Positions 27,114 to 35,423 of a DNA stretch of 64,000 nucleotides are shown one piece after another. The notes beneath the pieces were generated by a model that saw only the letters and a program-made list of their open reading frames with translations, did not search any database and had not been told where the DNA came from. This DNA is from Paraburkholderia caffeinilytica (GTDB lineage Bacteria > Pseudomonadota > Gammaproteobacteria > Burkholderiales > Burkholderiaceae), in contig NZ_CP031466.1 of NCBI RefSeq assembly GCF_003368325.1, positions 992,001 to 1,056,000 of the forward strand. The letters run 5' to 3'. The first letter of the stretch is position 1, and every line of letters begins with the position of its first letter. The position numbers were made by a program, and so were the translations under genes.

Positions 27114-27824
27114 ATGACTATCTCCTCGGGTAACAAGCGCCTGGCGTCGGACAAAACCGGCTATCAGCACGACGATGACGAGGGCGAAGGCGAGGCCCAG
27201 TCCGGCCGCTGGCTGATTTCCTATGCGGACCTCATCACCACGCTGATGGTGCTGTTCCTCGCGCTTTACGTGCTGCAGCTGGCGAAAAACCGGGAGCTCG
27301 ACATCAAGATGCTCGAGCGCCGCGAGGTGAAAACGGCAACGGCCGCCGGCAACGCGCCCACTCCGGTTGCCATGTCCGGCGCACCGGAAGCCGCGCGGCG
27401 GCAGCTTCTTTCGTTGCTGGCGCCGCTTCAGGACAACCGGCAGATCACGATTTCGAATGCCTCGCAGGGCGTGGAAATCGCCATCAACGCAAAAATTCTC
27501 TTCAACTCGGGCGACGCGCGCCTGCTGCCGGAGTCGTTCGGCGTCCTGGCGCAGATCGCAGGGGTACTGCGCGATCGATCGAAGAACAACATCCTCGTCG
27601 AGGGGCACACGGACAATGTGCCGATATCGACCGCGAAATACGAATCCAACTGGGAGCTGTCGTCGGCACGGGCGGGCGCCGTGGTTCGATTCTTTGCCGA
27701 CAAGGGGATCGAACCGCACAGAATGGCCGCCATCGGCCGGGCGGATAACTTCCCGCTGATCATCGGCGACGATGCCGCGGCGCGCGCTGCGAATCGCCGC
27801 GTCACCATCCTCGTGGAATATTGA
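27114..27824 (+). CDS. MotB-like stator protein with OmpA peptidoglycan-binding domain
   Basis: A 236-aa protein. A cytoplasmic, acidic N-terminus is followed by one helix with the MotB signature WLISYADLITTLMVLFLALYVL; Asp39 is the expected proton-carrying residue. A linker (residues 60-120) leads to an OmpA-like domain with LFNSGDARLLPES, VEGHTDNVPIS, NWELSSARAGAVVRFF and NRRVTILVEY, which should anchor the complex to peptidoglycan. No clear ribosome site precedes the ATG, so expression may depend on the upstream gene. With the MotA-like protein it makes a complete stator. Confidence 0.88.
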   Translation: MTISSGNKRLASDKTGYQHDDDEGEGEAQSGRWLISYADLITTLMVLFLALYVLQLAKNRELDIKMLERREVKTATAAGNAPTPVAMSGAPEAARRQLLSLLAPLQDNRQITISNASQGVEIAINAKILFNSGDARLLPESFGVLAQIAGVLRDRSKNNILVEGHTDNVPISTAKYESNWELSSARAGAVVRFFADKGIEPHRMAAIGRADNFPLIIGDDAAARAANRRVTILVEY

Positions 27825-28099
27825 GGCGGCGAGACCGGTGAGCGCGCGGCGCCCCCTGAGGTCGATCGCCAGTGTCAATACCGGGAACCTACGCACCAAG
27901 CGCTGCTTGCGCGGCGCAGAACAGACTGCGAAGATCGCGTTAAAGCCGCTCCTTCCTCTGATGCGTTTCATTTTCCCGTCGCCTTTGGCCGTGCCGCTCG
28001 GCACGTCGGCGATTCAGGCCGTGGGTCAACTGTTCCCGGCCATGGCCGCCGTGCCGGAGGGCCTGGCGATTGCGCGCGCCGTATTTTCCGGGGAATCAC

Positions 28100-28993
28100 A
28101 TGTTTGTGTCGGGCCCGCTTGCCGAACTGCTGCACCATGCGACCCACTGGCTGGGTAGCTACGCGCTCGTACTGACGATGATGGCCGCGGGCGTGACACT
28201 GGAGCGGCGCTGGCCGGCCGACTTGTTGCAATCGCGCGCAGGGATGCGCTTTAACGTCGTCTACGCGGCGCTGTATCTGGCGCTCTTCGAAGCCGTGCGA
28301 CCGCTGACGGCGATGGCCAGCGTCGCGATCGTCAATGCGCTCGGCGGCGGCCGGGTCGTGCTGGCCTCGTCGGGGTGGGGAGCGTTGGCGTCCATCGTGA
28401 TCGTGCTATTGACGTTCGATCTGCTCGAATATGTATTTCACCGTCTGCAGCATGCGTGGCCCGTGCTGTGGAAGCTGCATTCGCTGCACCATAGCGCCGC
28501 CGAGTTCAACGTCACGGTGACGTTGCGGCATCACTGGTTCGAGGTGCTCATCAAGGGCTGCCTGCTTTATCCGGTGGTGGGCGTGCTGTTCAAGGTCGAA
28601 CCGTGGATCGTCGCCGTGACCTCGATCATTTTCATGTTCGGCAATTACTTCGCGCACATGAACCTGCGCATCGACTTCGGCCGCTTCACGACGTGGGTCA
28701 ACAATCCGCAATTCCACCGCTTGCATCACTCGAACCGCGCCGAGCATTTTGACCGCAACTTTACGCAGCTGCTGCCGCTGTGGGATCACCTGTTCGGTAC
28801 GCTATGGGTGCCGGCGAAGCACGAGTGGCCGGCCACCGGTCTGGACGACGGCGCGCAACCGCATTCGCTGCTGGGTGCGCTGAGCTGGCCGCTGCGCTCG
28901 CAAGCCGGGCGTCTTCTAGGTGAGGCTCGCCCGGCGCACCGCCTGGCCGCCCGTCAGACAGACGATCATGGTGGCCACGACGAGCACGCCTAG
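28100..28993 (+). CDS. Sterol desaturase / fatty acid hydroxylase-family membrane protein
   Basis: A 297-aa membrane di-iron enzyme. Histidine clusters of the family are present: HRLQH, HSLHHS and, near the C-terminus, HRLHHS, between hydrophobic helices (YALVLTMMAAGV, SIVIVLLTFDLLEYVF, FNVTVTLRHHWFEVL). Such enzymes use O2 to hydroxylate or desaturate lipids. The ATG at 28100 has a weak ribosome site; an upstream GTG/ATG in frame is possible. It lies 275 bp after the MotB-like gene, so a shared transcript is uncertain. The His-rich C-terminal tail overlaps the convergent MFS gene by 78 bp. Confidence 0.85.
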   Translation: MFVSGPLAELLHHATHWLGSYALVLTMMAAGVTLERRWPADLLQSRAGMRFNVVYAALYLALFEAVRPLTAMASVAIVNALGGGRVVLASSGWGALASIVIVLLTFDLLEYVFHRLQHAWPVLWKLHSLHHSAAEFNVTVTLRHHWFEVLIKGCLLYPVVGVLFKVEPWIVAVTSIIFMFGNYFAHMNLRIDFGRFTTWVNNPQFHRLHHSNRAEHFDRNFTQLLPLWDHLFGTLWVPAKHEWPATGLDDGAQPHSLLGALSWPLRSQAGRLLGEARPAHRLAARQTDDHGGHDEHA

Positions 28994-30094
28994 CGCCACG
29001 CGCAAGCCGAGCCAACCCGCGCCGAGCCCGATCAGCGGCGGGCCGACCAGGAAGCCGGCATAGCCCGCCGTGGCCGCCATCGAAACCCCGACAGCCGGCG
29101 TCACGGTCGAGCGGCCTGCCGCGCTGAAAATGACCGGGACGATATTCGCGAGGCCGACGCCGACCATCGCAAAGCCCACGCAAGCTGTGAGCACGGTCGG
29201 CAGGCTCAACACCAGCGCGAGTCCGGCTGCCGCCAGCAGGCCGCCGAAGCCGACCACCGTGCTCGAACCGAAGCGCCGCACGGACACATCGCCGACGATG
29301 CGGCACGCCGCCATCGAGAACGCAAACGCGGAGTAGCCGACCGCCGCGACGCTCGCCGCTTCGCTCAAGGTAGCGCGCAAATACACCGCGCTCCAGTCCG
29401 CCACCGCGCCTTCCACCAGCATGCAAAGGAACGCGAGCAGGGCGAGTTTCATCACTTTGGCGTTGGGCAACGCGAAGCCGCCGGAGGACGCGGCCGCGCG
29501 CGGACCGAGATCGCGCAACGCCAGCAGCGCGGCGGCAGCCATGAGCACGGCGATGAGCAGGTTCGGCAGTGCGAGACCGCCGATCACGCCGACGCCGTCT
29601 TTCTGGAGCATGGCGCCCGTCGCCGCGCCGAGCAGGCCGCCCGCACTCCACGCCGCGTGAAACGAGGACATGATCGGCGACTTCCACTGTGTTTCGATCG
29701 TGCTGGCGTGCCCGTTCATCGAGACGTCGAGCGCGCCGTTCGCCGCGCCGAGGGCGAGGAGCACGAGGCACAGCGTCGCCAGATTCGGCGCAAACGCGGG
29801 CAGCGGCAGCGTGACGACAAATGCGGCGCCGAGCAGCGCCGTGGCCCGGCCGCTGCCGAAGCGCGGCGCCAACTGTCCCGCCAGCGGCATTGCCACGATC
29901 GCGCCCAGCGCAAAGGCGAACAACGCGATGCCCAGCGAGGTGTCGCTGAGCGACAGGCTCTCCTTGATGCGCGGCACTTCGACCGCCCAGGCGCCGATTC
30001 CGAATCCGTTGGCGAGAAACACACCGAGGGTGGCCACACGCTCCTTGACTGGTTTTACGAGCGGCGTATTGAGCGGATTAGCGAGTGCCTTCAT
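28916..30094 (-). CDS. MFS transporter (YbjJ/FucP-like)
   Basis: A 392-aa transporter with about 12 hydrophobic helices. The start ATG at 30094 overlaps the stop of the DeoR gene as ATGA, so translation is coupled. GFGIGAWAVEVPRIKESLSLSDTSLGIALFAFALGAIVAMPLAG with APRFGSGRA is the usual first-half pattern, and NGALDVSMNGHASTIE resembles the FucP/YbjJ branch often linked to sugar or polyol use. The substrate is not visible. It is regulated presumably by the co-transcribed DeoR protein. Its 3' end overlaps the convergent hydroxylase gene. Confidence 0.85.
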   Translation of the reverse strand: MKALANPLNTPLVKPVKERVATLGVFLANGFGIGAWAVEVPRIKESLSLSDTSLGIALFAFALGAIVAMPLAGQLAPRFGSGRATALLGAAFVVTLPLPAFAPNLATLCLVLLALGAANGALDVSMNGHASTIETQWKSPIMSSFHAAWSAGGLLGAATGAMLQKDGVGVIGGLALPNLLIAVLMAAAALLALRDLGPRAAASSGGFALPNAKVMKLALLAFLCMLVEGAVADWSAVYLRATLSEAASVAAVGYSAFAFSMAACRIVGDVSVRRFGSSTVVGFGGLLAAAGLALVLSLPTVLTACVGFAMVGVGLANIVPVIFSAAGRSTVTPAVGVSMAATAGYAGFLVGPPLIGLGAGWLGLRVALGVLVVATMIVCLTGGQAVRRASLT

Positions 30095-30885
30095 GAGCGC
30101 GCCACCCTCACGTTGTCGCAGACCGCTTCGAGCAGGGCGCGCCGCTCGGCCGTCACGTCCGCTTCGACGAACAGATAGTCCACGGCGCGCGCCGGCGCAA
30201 CGCAATACGGCGCGGCGGTCATCAGCTTTTCCGACGTCATGGCGACGGCCACCTGGCTGCTTGCCTTCAGCATCGCCCGTTTGAGTTCGGCCTCTTCGGT
30301 GTCGAACGCGGCCAGTCCTTCATCGGGATCGAACGCGCACGCGCCGAGGAAACAAAGATCGGCCTTGATCTGCTGGATCTGCAGCAAGGCGGTGGCGCCG
30401 GTGGCGCCGGCCGCGCTCCGGGCGATGCGCCCGCCGATGAGGATGATCTCGAAGCCCGGCCGGTCGATGAGGCGTGCGCACAACTCCGGCGAGTTCGTGA
30501 CGACGGTGAGATCCGCGTTGTCCGGCAGCGCCGCGGCGATGGCGACATTGGTCGACCCGGTGTCCAGCAAAACAATCTGCTTCGGCCGGACGATGGACGC
30601 AGCGGCGGCGGCAAGACGGGCCTTGCGGTCCACCGCTTCGCTCATGCGGACCTGCGCGCTTTTGCCGGAGGGCGAGATCAGCAGCGCACCGCCGTAGACA
30701 CGTTTGCAATGGCCCTGCTCGGCGAGCTCGCGCAGATGACGGCGGACCGTGTGCTCGGAAGTCTGAAATTCAGCCGCGAGTTCGGACGCCAATACGCGAC
30801 CCTGCGCCCGCAGCCGTTCCAGAATCAGCCGCTCCCGTTCTTCGGGCAGAAGCCCGTCCATTGCATCCTGTCGCGTTCGTTGCAT
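30091..30885 (-). CDS. DeoR-family transcriptional regulator
   Basis: A 264-aa protein from the ATG at 30885, with GGTGGAG upstream. The N-terminal helix-turn-helix is VLASELAAEFQTSEHTVRRHLRELAEQGHCKRVYGGALL, the standard DeoR signature. The sensor domain (residues about 85-250) is an isomerase-like fold that binds a sugar phosphate: LLDTGSTNVAIAAAL, TNSPELCARL, IILIGGRIARSA, FLGACAFDPDEGL. It overlaps the MFS gene by 4 bp and probably represses both. Paired direct repeats upstream are candidate operators. Confidence 0.9.
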   Translation of the reverse strand: MQRTRQDAMDGLLPEERERLILERLRAQGRVLASELAAEFQTSEHTVRRHLRELAEQGHCKRVYGGALLISPSGKSAQVRMSEAVDRKARLAAAAASIVRPKQIVLLDTGSTNVAIAAALPDNADLTVVTNSPELCARLIDRPGFEIILIGGRIARSAAGATGATALLQIQQIKADLCFLGACAFDPDEGLAAFDTEEAELKRAMLKASSQVAVAMTSEKLMTAAPYCVAPARAVDYLFVEADVTAERRALLEAVCDNVRVARS

Positions 30886-30916
30886 GGCTCCACCTTGCCT
30901 GATTGCAAATCGATCA

Positions 30917-30945
30917 TAATCGAGCAAAATATATCGTAAACGAGC
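30917..30945. promoter_or_regulatory. Paired direct repeats upstream of the DeoR gene
   Basis: TAATCGAGC (30917-30925) and TAAACGAGC (30937-30945) are exactly 20 bp apart, two helical turns. They lie 32-60 bp upstream of the DeoR start codon in an AT-rich stretch. DeoR-type regulators often bind repeated sites near their own promoter. Confidence 0.4.
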
Positions 30946-30988
30946 GAGTGGTGCAAATGGCACATGGGACGGGGCGGCCGAACGCGTT

Positions 30989-31102
30989 TCACCGTCTTTT
31001 GGCCGGCATCCGGACCCTCATGGTTGCCGCGCCGCCCGCGAACACCTGAATGGAGGAACCGCACAACAAGGCGACGAGGAGAAGTTTGCGTGACGTCTTC
31101 AT
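30989..31102 (-). CDS. Putative 37-aa secreted micro-protein downstream of the PepSY gene
   Basis: The frame starts MKTSRKLLLVALLCGSSIQVFAGG, a clean signal peptide, and ends 13 residues later in a basic tail. GGGAG lies just upstream of the ATG at 31102. It starts 36 bp after the PepSY-protein gene on the same strand, so it could be the last gene of the metal-uptake locus. The short mature part may mean that the gene is truncated. No family recognised. Confidence 0.45.
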   Translation of the reverse strand: MKTSRKLLLVALLCGSSIQVFAGGAATMRVRMPAKRR

Positions 31103-31138
31103 GGTGGGCTCCCTGGTTTTGTCAGTGGGGATGAGGCT

Positions 31139-32677
31139 TTAAACAGCCTGCCGCGTGGCGCGGCCAACAATCGTGCGGTCGGCAAGCCACACCGCGAGCA
31201 GCGTGGCGCCCATCAATGGAAAGACGAGGCCGAGCAGAACGAGGCCGGTTTTCCAGCCACGCATGGGCGGTGCGGCACGTTCGCGCGACGGTGCGCCGAG
31301 CGAGCGCCGTGGCCGATCTTTCCACCACCGCTTCCACCACATCACGCAGCCGGTCACGGCCATTCCCGCGAGCCCAAGCGACATCACGGCGCAGAGGATC
31401 TGATTGGCGACGCCGAAATAGCGGCCCATATGCAACGATGTGCCGTACGACACGGCCTTCGACACCGCGCCGTAGTCGCCGTAACGAATGTCTTTCAGCA
31501 CCGTGCCGCTGTATTGGTCGATGTACAGCGTGCGCTCGTCTCGCGGGTCGGCGGGAAAGTAAGAGACGGTGTAGACGCCCGTGGCGGAGGTGGGCAGCAC
31601 GATGTCGTAGCCGTTCGGGACGCCGAGCGAGGCGACCAGCGCAACGATGCGTCCGAGCGGCAGCGCGTGTGCTGCGTGTGCGTCGGCGGATTGCGGCACG
31701 GGCGTGTTGCCGACGGCCCATGGCGTGAGCGGCAACGGCAGGTCGTCCATCACCATGCCCGGCATCGAGTCCATGCTCGGCGGGTGCGCGTCGTGTTCCT
31801 TGGCCGATGCTTCATTGGCTGAAGCGTGTGCGCCTTGAGCCGATTGCGTCTCGGCGGCTGCATCTACCGTGCCCGCGTGCTTATCGGCGCGGATGCCCGG
31901 AAGGGTCGAGCGTAACGGCAGACCACCCCACGAACCCGGCGGCGCACCAAGATTGGCGGCGCTCGCGAGCGCCTTGAACTGCTTACCCCATGAACCCGTC
32001 CACGGCAGGCCGCTCAGCACGAAAACGAGCGCACCGAGCGCGAGCCAGATGCCCATCACGGCATGGAGGTTCTTCCAGAGCGCGCGGCCTTGTAGCGAGA
32101 AACGTGGCACCAGCGCCGCGCGTGCGGTGGTTTTTTCGCGCGGCCACCAGAGCGCGACGCCGGTGCCGATCATCACCAGCGTCCAGCACGCGGCCAGTTC
32201 CATCAGCAATTCGCCTGGCTTGCCGAGCAGCAGCTTGCGGTGAAGCATGCGGTCCACCTGCATGAAGCGGCGCTCGACGCTTAACGTGCCCAGAACTTCG
32301 CCGCTGTATGGATTCAGATAGACGCTTTGCTTTTCGCCATCGGCGAGGCGAAAGATGAACTCGGTACTGCGATCCGGTGCGCGAGCGATGGGCGCGGTCA
32401 CCGCGCGCGCATCGGCCGGCATCGCCGCGCGGGCTTTGGCGAGCAATGCGTCTTCAGTCAGCCTGGGCGTGGCTTGCGGTTCGACGATCAGACGGTGCGG
32501 GTAAAGCAGCGGCTCGATTTGCGGCTGGAAGCAATACAGCGTGCCGGTGATCGCGAGCACGATCAGAAACGGCATCACAAAGAGACCCGCATAGAAGTGC
32601 CAGCGCCAGAGCGTTCGGTAGCCGGCGTTTGCCGTGCCGGTTGCCGAGCTCGCGCGTTGAGCGGTGGTGGTGGACAT
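31139..32677 (-). CDS. PepSY-domain membrane protein (metal/siderophore-associated reductase type)
   Basis: A 512-aa inner-membrane protein; the ATG at 32677 is preceded by AGGAGG. It has four to five long helices (HFYAGLFVMPFLIVLAITGTLYCF, ELAACWTLVMIGTGVALWW, NLHAVMGIWLALGALVFVLSGL) and PepSY-type periplasmic segments (FRLADGEKQSVYLNPYSGEVLG, LYIDQYSGTVL). Proteins of this kind accompany TonB receptors and are thought to reduce imported iron or copper complexes. A Met/His-rich loop (AKEHDAHPPSMDSMPGMVMDD) hints at copper. It follows the TonB receptor gene by 170 bp, with short tandem repeats in the gap. Confidence 0.85.
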   Translation of the reverse strand: MSTTTAQRASSATGTANAGYRTLWRWHFYAGLFVMPFLIVLAITGTLYCFQPQIEPLLYPHRLIVEPQATPRLTEDALLAKARAAMPADARAVTAPIARAPDRSTEFIFRLADGEKQSVYLNPYSGEVLGTLSVERRFMQVDRMLHRKLLLGKPGELLMELAACWTLVMIGTGVALWWPREKTTARAALVPRFSLQGRALWKNLHAVMGIWLALGALVFVLSGLPWTGSWGKQFKALASAANLGAPPGSWGGLPLRSTLPGIRADKHAGTVDAAAETQSAQGAHASANEASAKEHDAHPPSMDSMPGMVMDDLPLPLTPWAVGNTPVPQSADAHAAHALPLGRIVALVASLGVPNGYDIVLPTSATGVYTVSYFPADPRDERTLYIDQYSGTVLKDIRYGDYGAVSKAVSYGTSLHMGRYFGVANQILCAVMSLGLAGMAVTGCVMWWKRWWKDRPRRSLGAPSRERAAPPMRGWKTGLVLLGLVFPLMGATLLAVWLADRTIVGRATRQAV

Positions 32678-32794
32678 TCGATCCTCCTGAAGCAAATAGT
32701 GAGTCGATCGGTTTGCGCAGCGAGGCACGCGCCGGTTTGCCACTCGCGAGTGCATCGGGTACATCGATTCGCATCGAGACCATCGAATGCAGGA

Positions 32795-32827
32795 CGAGTA
32801 CATGGCGAGTACATGGTGAGTACAAAC
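32795..32827. repeat. Three 11-bp tandem repeats between the TonB receptor and PepSY genes
   Basis: CGAGTACATGG occurs at 32795-32805 and 32806-32816, followed by the variant TGAGTACAAAC at 32817-32827. The array is just downstream of the TonB-receptor stop codon and about 120 bp upstream of the PepSY start. Confidence 0.7.
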
Positions 32828-32847
32828 GGCGTGTACCAATCGCGTGT

Positions 32848-35340
32848 TCACATGCGTAACTTCGCTTCGACGTAGAACGTGCGGCCCGGATACGGGTGAT
32901 AGACGAAATAGCGCGCGTCGAACAGGTTGTCGACGCCGATGCCGACCTCACTCAGCCTGGTCGGCCTGAACGTGAACTTCGCGTCGGCCACGGTGTATGA
33001 ACTGGTGCCGCCGAATACGTCGGGATTCGTGTCGGTATTGGTGAGCGTGTTGTATTGGCGGCCGGAGTAGCGCGCGGCAAGCGTGAGCGCCGCGCGTTCG
33101 TCGAAGCGATACGTCGCGGCGAGATTCGCGCGCCACAGCGGAATCCGATAGAAGTATTTGCCGACGGTCGCCGGGTTCTGCGCGTTCGCGATGATCTTCG
33201 ACTGCGTGTGCGCCACGCTCGCCAGCAGATCCAGGCCGCGTATGAACACGTCCTGCCCCGAGTAGCTCGTTTCGACACCGCGCGAGCGCACCTTGCCGAT
33301 GTTCTGGAAGTTCGTCACATTTGGGATCACGGTCGTATCGGTCTGGCTGAAGATCGTGTTCTTCACGTCGTCCTGAAACAGCGAGAAGCGGAACACGCCG
33401 TTCCAGTGCGCCCATTCGGCGGTCAGCTCTTTCGAGAGATCGTCTTCGGGTTTCAGATTCGGGTTGTTGTTGATGATCGACGAGCCGTTGATTTGCCCCT
33501 GGAACATCTCGCCCACGGTCGGAAACCGGTAGGCGCGGCCAATGGACGCGCGCAAGCTCAGATCGTCGGTGACATCGAACGACAACGAGGCTTTCGGCGA
33601 GACATGATGCTGGTTCGCGTTGCTGTACGGGAAGGCTTTGCCGGGCAGCGTCTGCGAGCCGTCATAGGCTTGCCAGTCTTCGTACCGTACGCCGTAGACC
33701 AATTTCCAGCGCGGCAGAAAGCGCCATGCATCCTGCGCATACAGCGCCTGCGTCTGCGTCTTGCCGACGAACGAATTGGCAAACGACGTGGCCGCGCCGT
33801 CGCGCCAGTTCAGCGTGTTGTAGCTCTGGTTGTCGAGGAAATAGTTGTCGTAGCGATAGCCGAAGCTCAGCGCGTGATTCGCCAATCCCGCCTGCGGCGC
33901 GACGGGGGTGTAGGTGGTGCGCAGATCGAGCGTTTTCCAGCCGGTGCCGTCGCCGAAGATCACCGTGCCGGGACCGTTGCCCGGCGCACCCGAACTTGCG
34001 GTGCGCGCCACGCTATTGCCGACGTCGTAGTAAGAGGCGATCGCTTCGCCGTTCCAGCCGGTGGCATGGCGGGTTTTCAGCGTGAGCCCGTATAGCCAGT
34101 TCTCGCTGTGGCCGAGACTCGGGGCGAAGGCGGCAGCCGGAATCGTGTACTCGTAGCCGCCGATTGCAACCTTGCCGCTGTATACCGGGTTGCCGTTCGC
34201 ATCGCGCAGGAAGCTCGACGTGTCGCTGTTGTAGGTCTGGTGCCAGTAGCCGAGCGTAAAGGCGGCCTGCAGTGTCGGCGTGAAGTCGTACTGCATTTTC
34301 AGCTTGAACTGGTCCTGCACCGTGTGCTCGATTCCTTCGCCGTTTACGCCGAGCACCGCGGTCGGCGTGCTGGTCTGGTTGTTGTAGAAGGTCGCGCCGG
34401 TCACCGGCGTGTCGCCGGCTTTCGCGGGCGTGCCCGACTTGGCCAGCGTGGCGAATTGCAGCGGCTGGCTCGTGTTTTCAAGGTGATTCACGCCCAGAAA
34501 ATACGAGAGCTTGCCGATCCGGTCGCCAATCGACGCGCTCGCCTCGGTGCCGTTGAAATTCCGGTTCACACCGAACAGGCTGAAATGCTGGGTGAAGGCT
34601 TTGACGTCCGCGTCGGCTTCGAACTTCTTCGGCATGCGCGTGCTGACGAGCACCGTGGCGCCGAGCGAATTGCCGGGATAGAGCGCGGAAAACGGCCCGT
34701 AGATCACGTCGACTTGCTGGATCTCATCGGGAAACACCATCGACCAGCGCGGCGGAAACGAATAGCTGCTGCCGAGCAGATTGCTGAGCAGCAGGCCGTC
34801 CGCGTAGACGAGACCGCGCGCGCTTTGCGTGTTGCTGGTGCCGCGCACGGCGATGATCGAATTCAGATCGCCGATAAAGCGCTTGCGCACGGCAAGGTTC
34901 GGCATGTACTTCAACACGTCTTCGGTGTTGACGACGTTCCAGTTGTCGAACTGGTCGCGCGTCACGGTCTCGACCGAGGCCGGCAGGTTAGGGTCGACGG
35001 CGCGCGGGGTGGCGACGGCGTTGGCGCTGACCGCAGGCAACGTGGCGTCGGCGGGCGCGCTGTCCGCGTGCGCCGGGGAGGCGACGAATGCCGGCACGAG
35101 CGCCGGAATCAACGCGGAAAAATACGACTGGAGGTGCGTCGGGAGAGGCGTCGGGAGACGTGCGGGGAAATACTCAGAGAAGCACGCAGAGAAGCGGGCA
35201 GAGAAGTGGGCAGAGAAGTGGGCAGAGAAGCGCACAGAGAAGCGCGCCGGAAAATACGGCAGCGGCCGCCGGCCGGATCGAATGCGCCGGGCGCCGTCGC
35301 GGGCGCAAAAGGGCAGCCTTCGCAAGGCGAAGTTGAACAT
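32848..35340 (-). CDS. TonB-dependent outer-membrane receptor
   Basis: An 830-aa receptor from the ATG at 35340 (AAGGAA upstream). The long leader contains six FSxx tetrapeptide units encoded by a 12-bp DNA repeat and ends near SPAHADS. The plug domain follows (VETVTRDQFDNWNVVNTEDVLKYMPNL, IIAVRGTSNTQSARGLVYADG, VDVIYGPFSALYPGN). The 22-strand barrel ends in the aromatic C-terminus TFYVEAKLRM. It imports a metal complex with energy from TonB-ExbBD. DUF2946 upstream and a Met/His-rich PepSY protein downstream favour copper, but the barrel itself looks like a general siderophore receptor. Confidence 0.92.
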   Translation of the reverse strand: MFNFALRRLPFCARDGARRIRSGRRPLPYFPARFSVRFSAHFSAHFSARFSACFSEYFPARLPTPLPTHLQSYFSALIPALVPAFVASPAHADSAPADATLPAVSANAVATPRAVDPNLPASVETVTRDQFDNWNVVNTEDVLKYMPNLAVRKRFIGDLNSIIAVRGTSNTQSARGLVYADGLLLSNLLGSSYSFPPRWSMVFPDEIQQVDVIYGPFSALYPGNSLGATVLVSTRMPKKFEADADVKAFTQHFSLFGVNRNFNGTEASASIGDRIGKLSYFLGVNHLENTSQPLQFATLAKSGTPAKAGDTPVTGATFYNNQTSTPTAVLGVNGEGIEHTVQDQFKLKMQYDFTPTLQAAFTLGYWHQTYNSDTSSFLRDANGNPVYSGKVAIGGYEYTIPAAAFAPSLGHSENWLYGLTLKTRHATGWNGEAIASYYDVGNSVARTASSGAPGNGPGTVIFGDGTGWKTLDLRTTYTPVAPQAGLANHALSFGYRYDNYFLDNQSYNTLNWRDGAATSFANSFVGKTQTQALYAQDAWRFLPRWKLVYGVRYEDWQAYDGSQTLPGKAFPYSNANQHHVSPKASLSFDVTDDLSLRASIGRAYRFPTVGEMFQGQINGSSIINNNPNLKPEDDLSKELTAEWAHWNGVFRFSLFQDDVKNTIFSQTDTTVIPNVTNFQNIGKVRSRGVETSYSGQDVFIRGLDLLASVAHTQSKIIANAQNPATVGKYFYRIPLWRANLAATYRFDERAALTLAARYSGRQYNTLTNTDTNPDVFGGTSSYTVADAKFTFRPTRLSEVGIGVDNLFDARYFVYHPYPGRTFYVEAKLRM
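35175..35246. repeat. Six 12-bp tandem repeats encoding the receptor leader
   Basis: CAGAGAAG recurs at 35175, 35187, 35199, 35211, 35223 and 35235, each within a 12-bp unit. On the minus strand the units encode FSVR, FSAH, FSAH, FSAR, FSAC and FSEY inside the TonB-receptor signal region. The period is a multiple of three, so copy-number changes would keep the frame. Confidence 0.85.
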
Positions 35341-35423
35341 GAATGTTTCCTTGATGCATTGAACAGGCGATCGCGCGCCCCCTCGACGGGTGCGGCTAGA
35401 TGCGCGATCAGGAACAACAGCGA

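Noticed and set aside
24904..27824. MotA/MotB-like genes as a Zorya-type anti-phage defence system
   Set aside because: Zorya needs helicase, nuclease or similar effector genes (ZorC, ZorD, ZorE) beside the stator pair. None is present, and the partner here is a cNMP/FliG-like protein.
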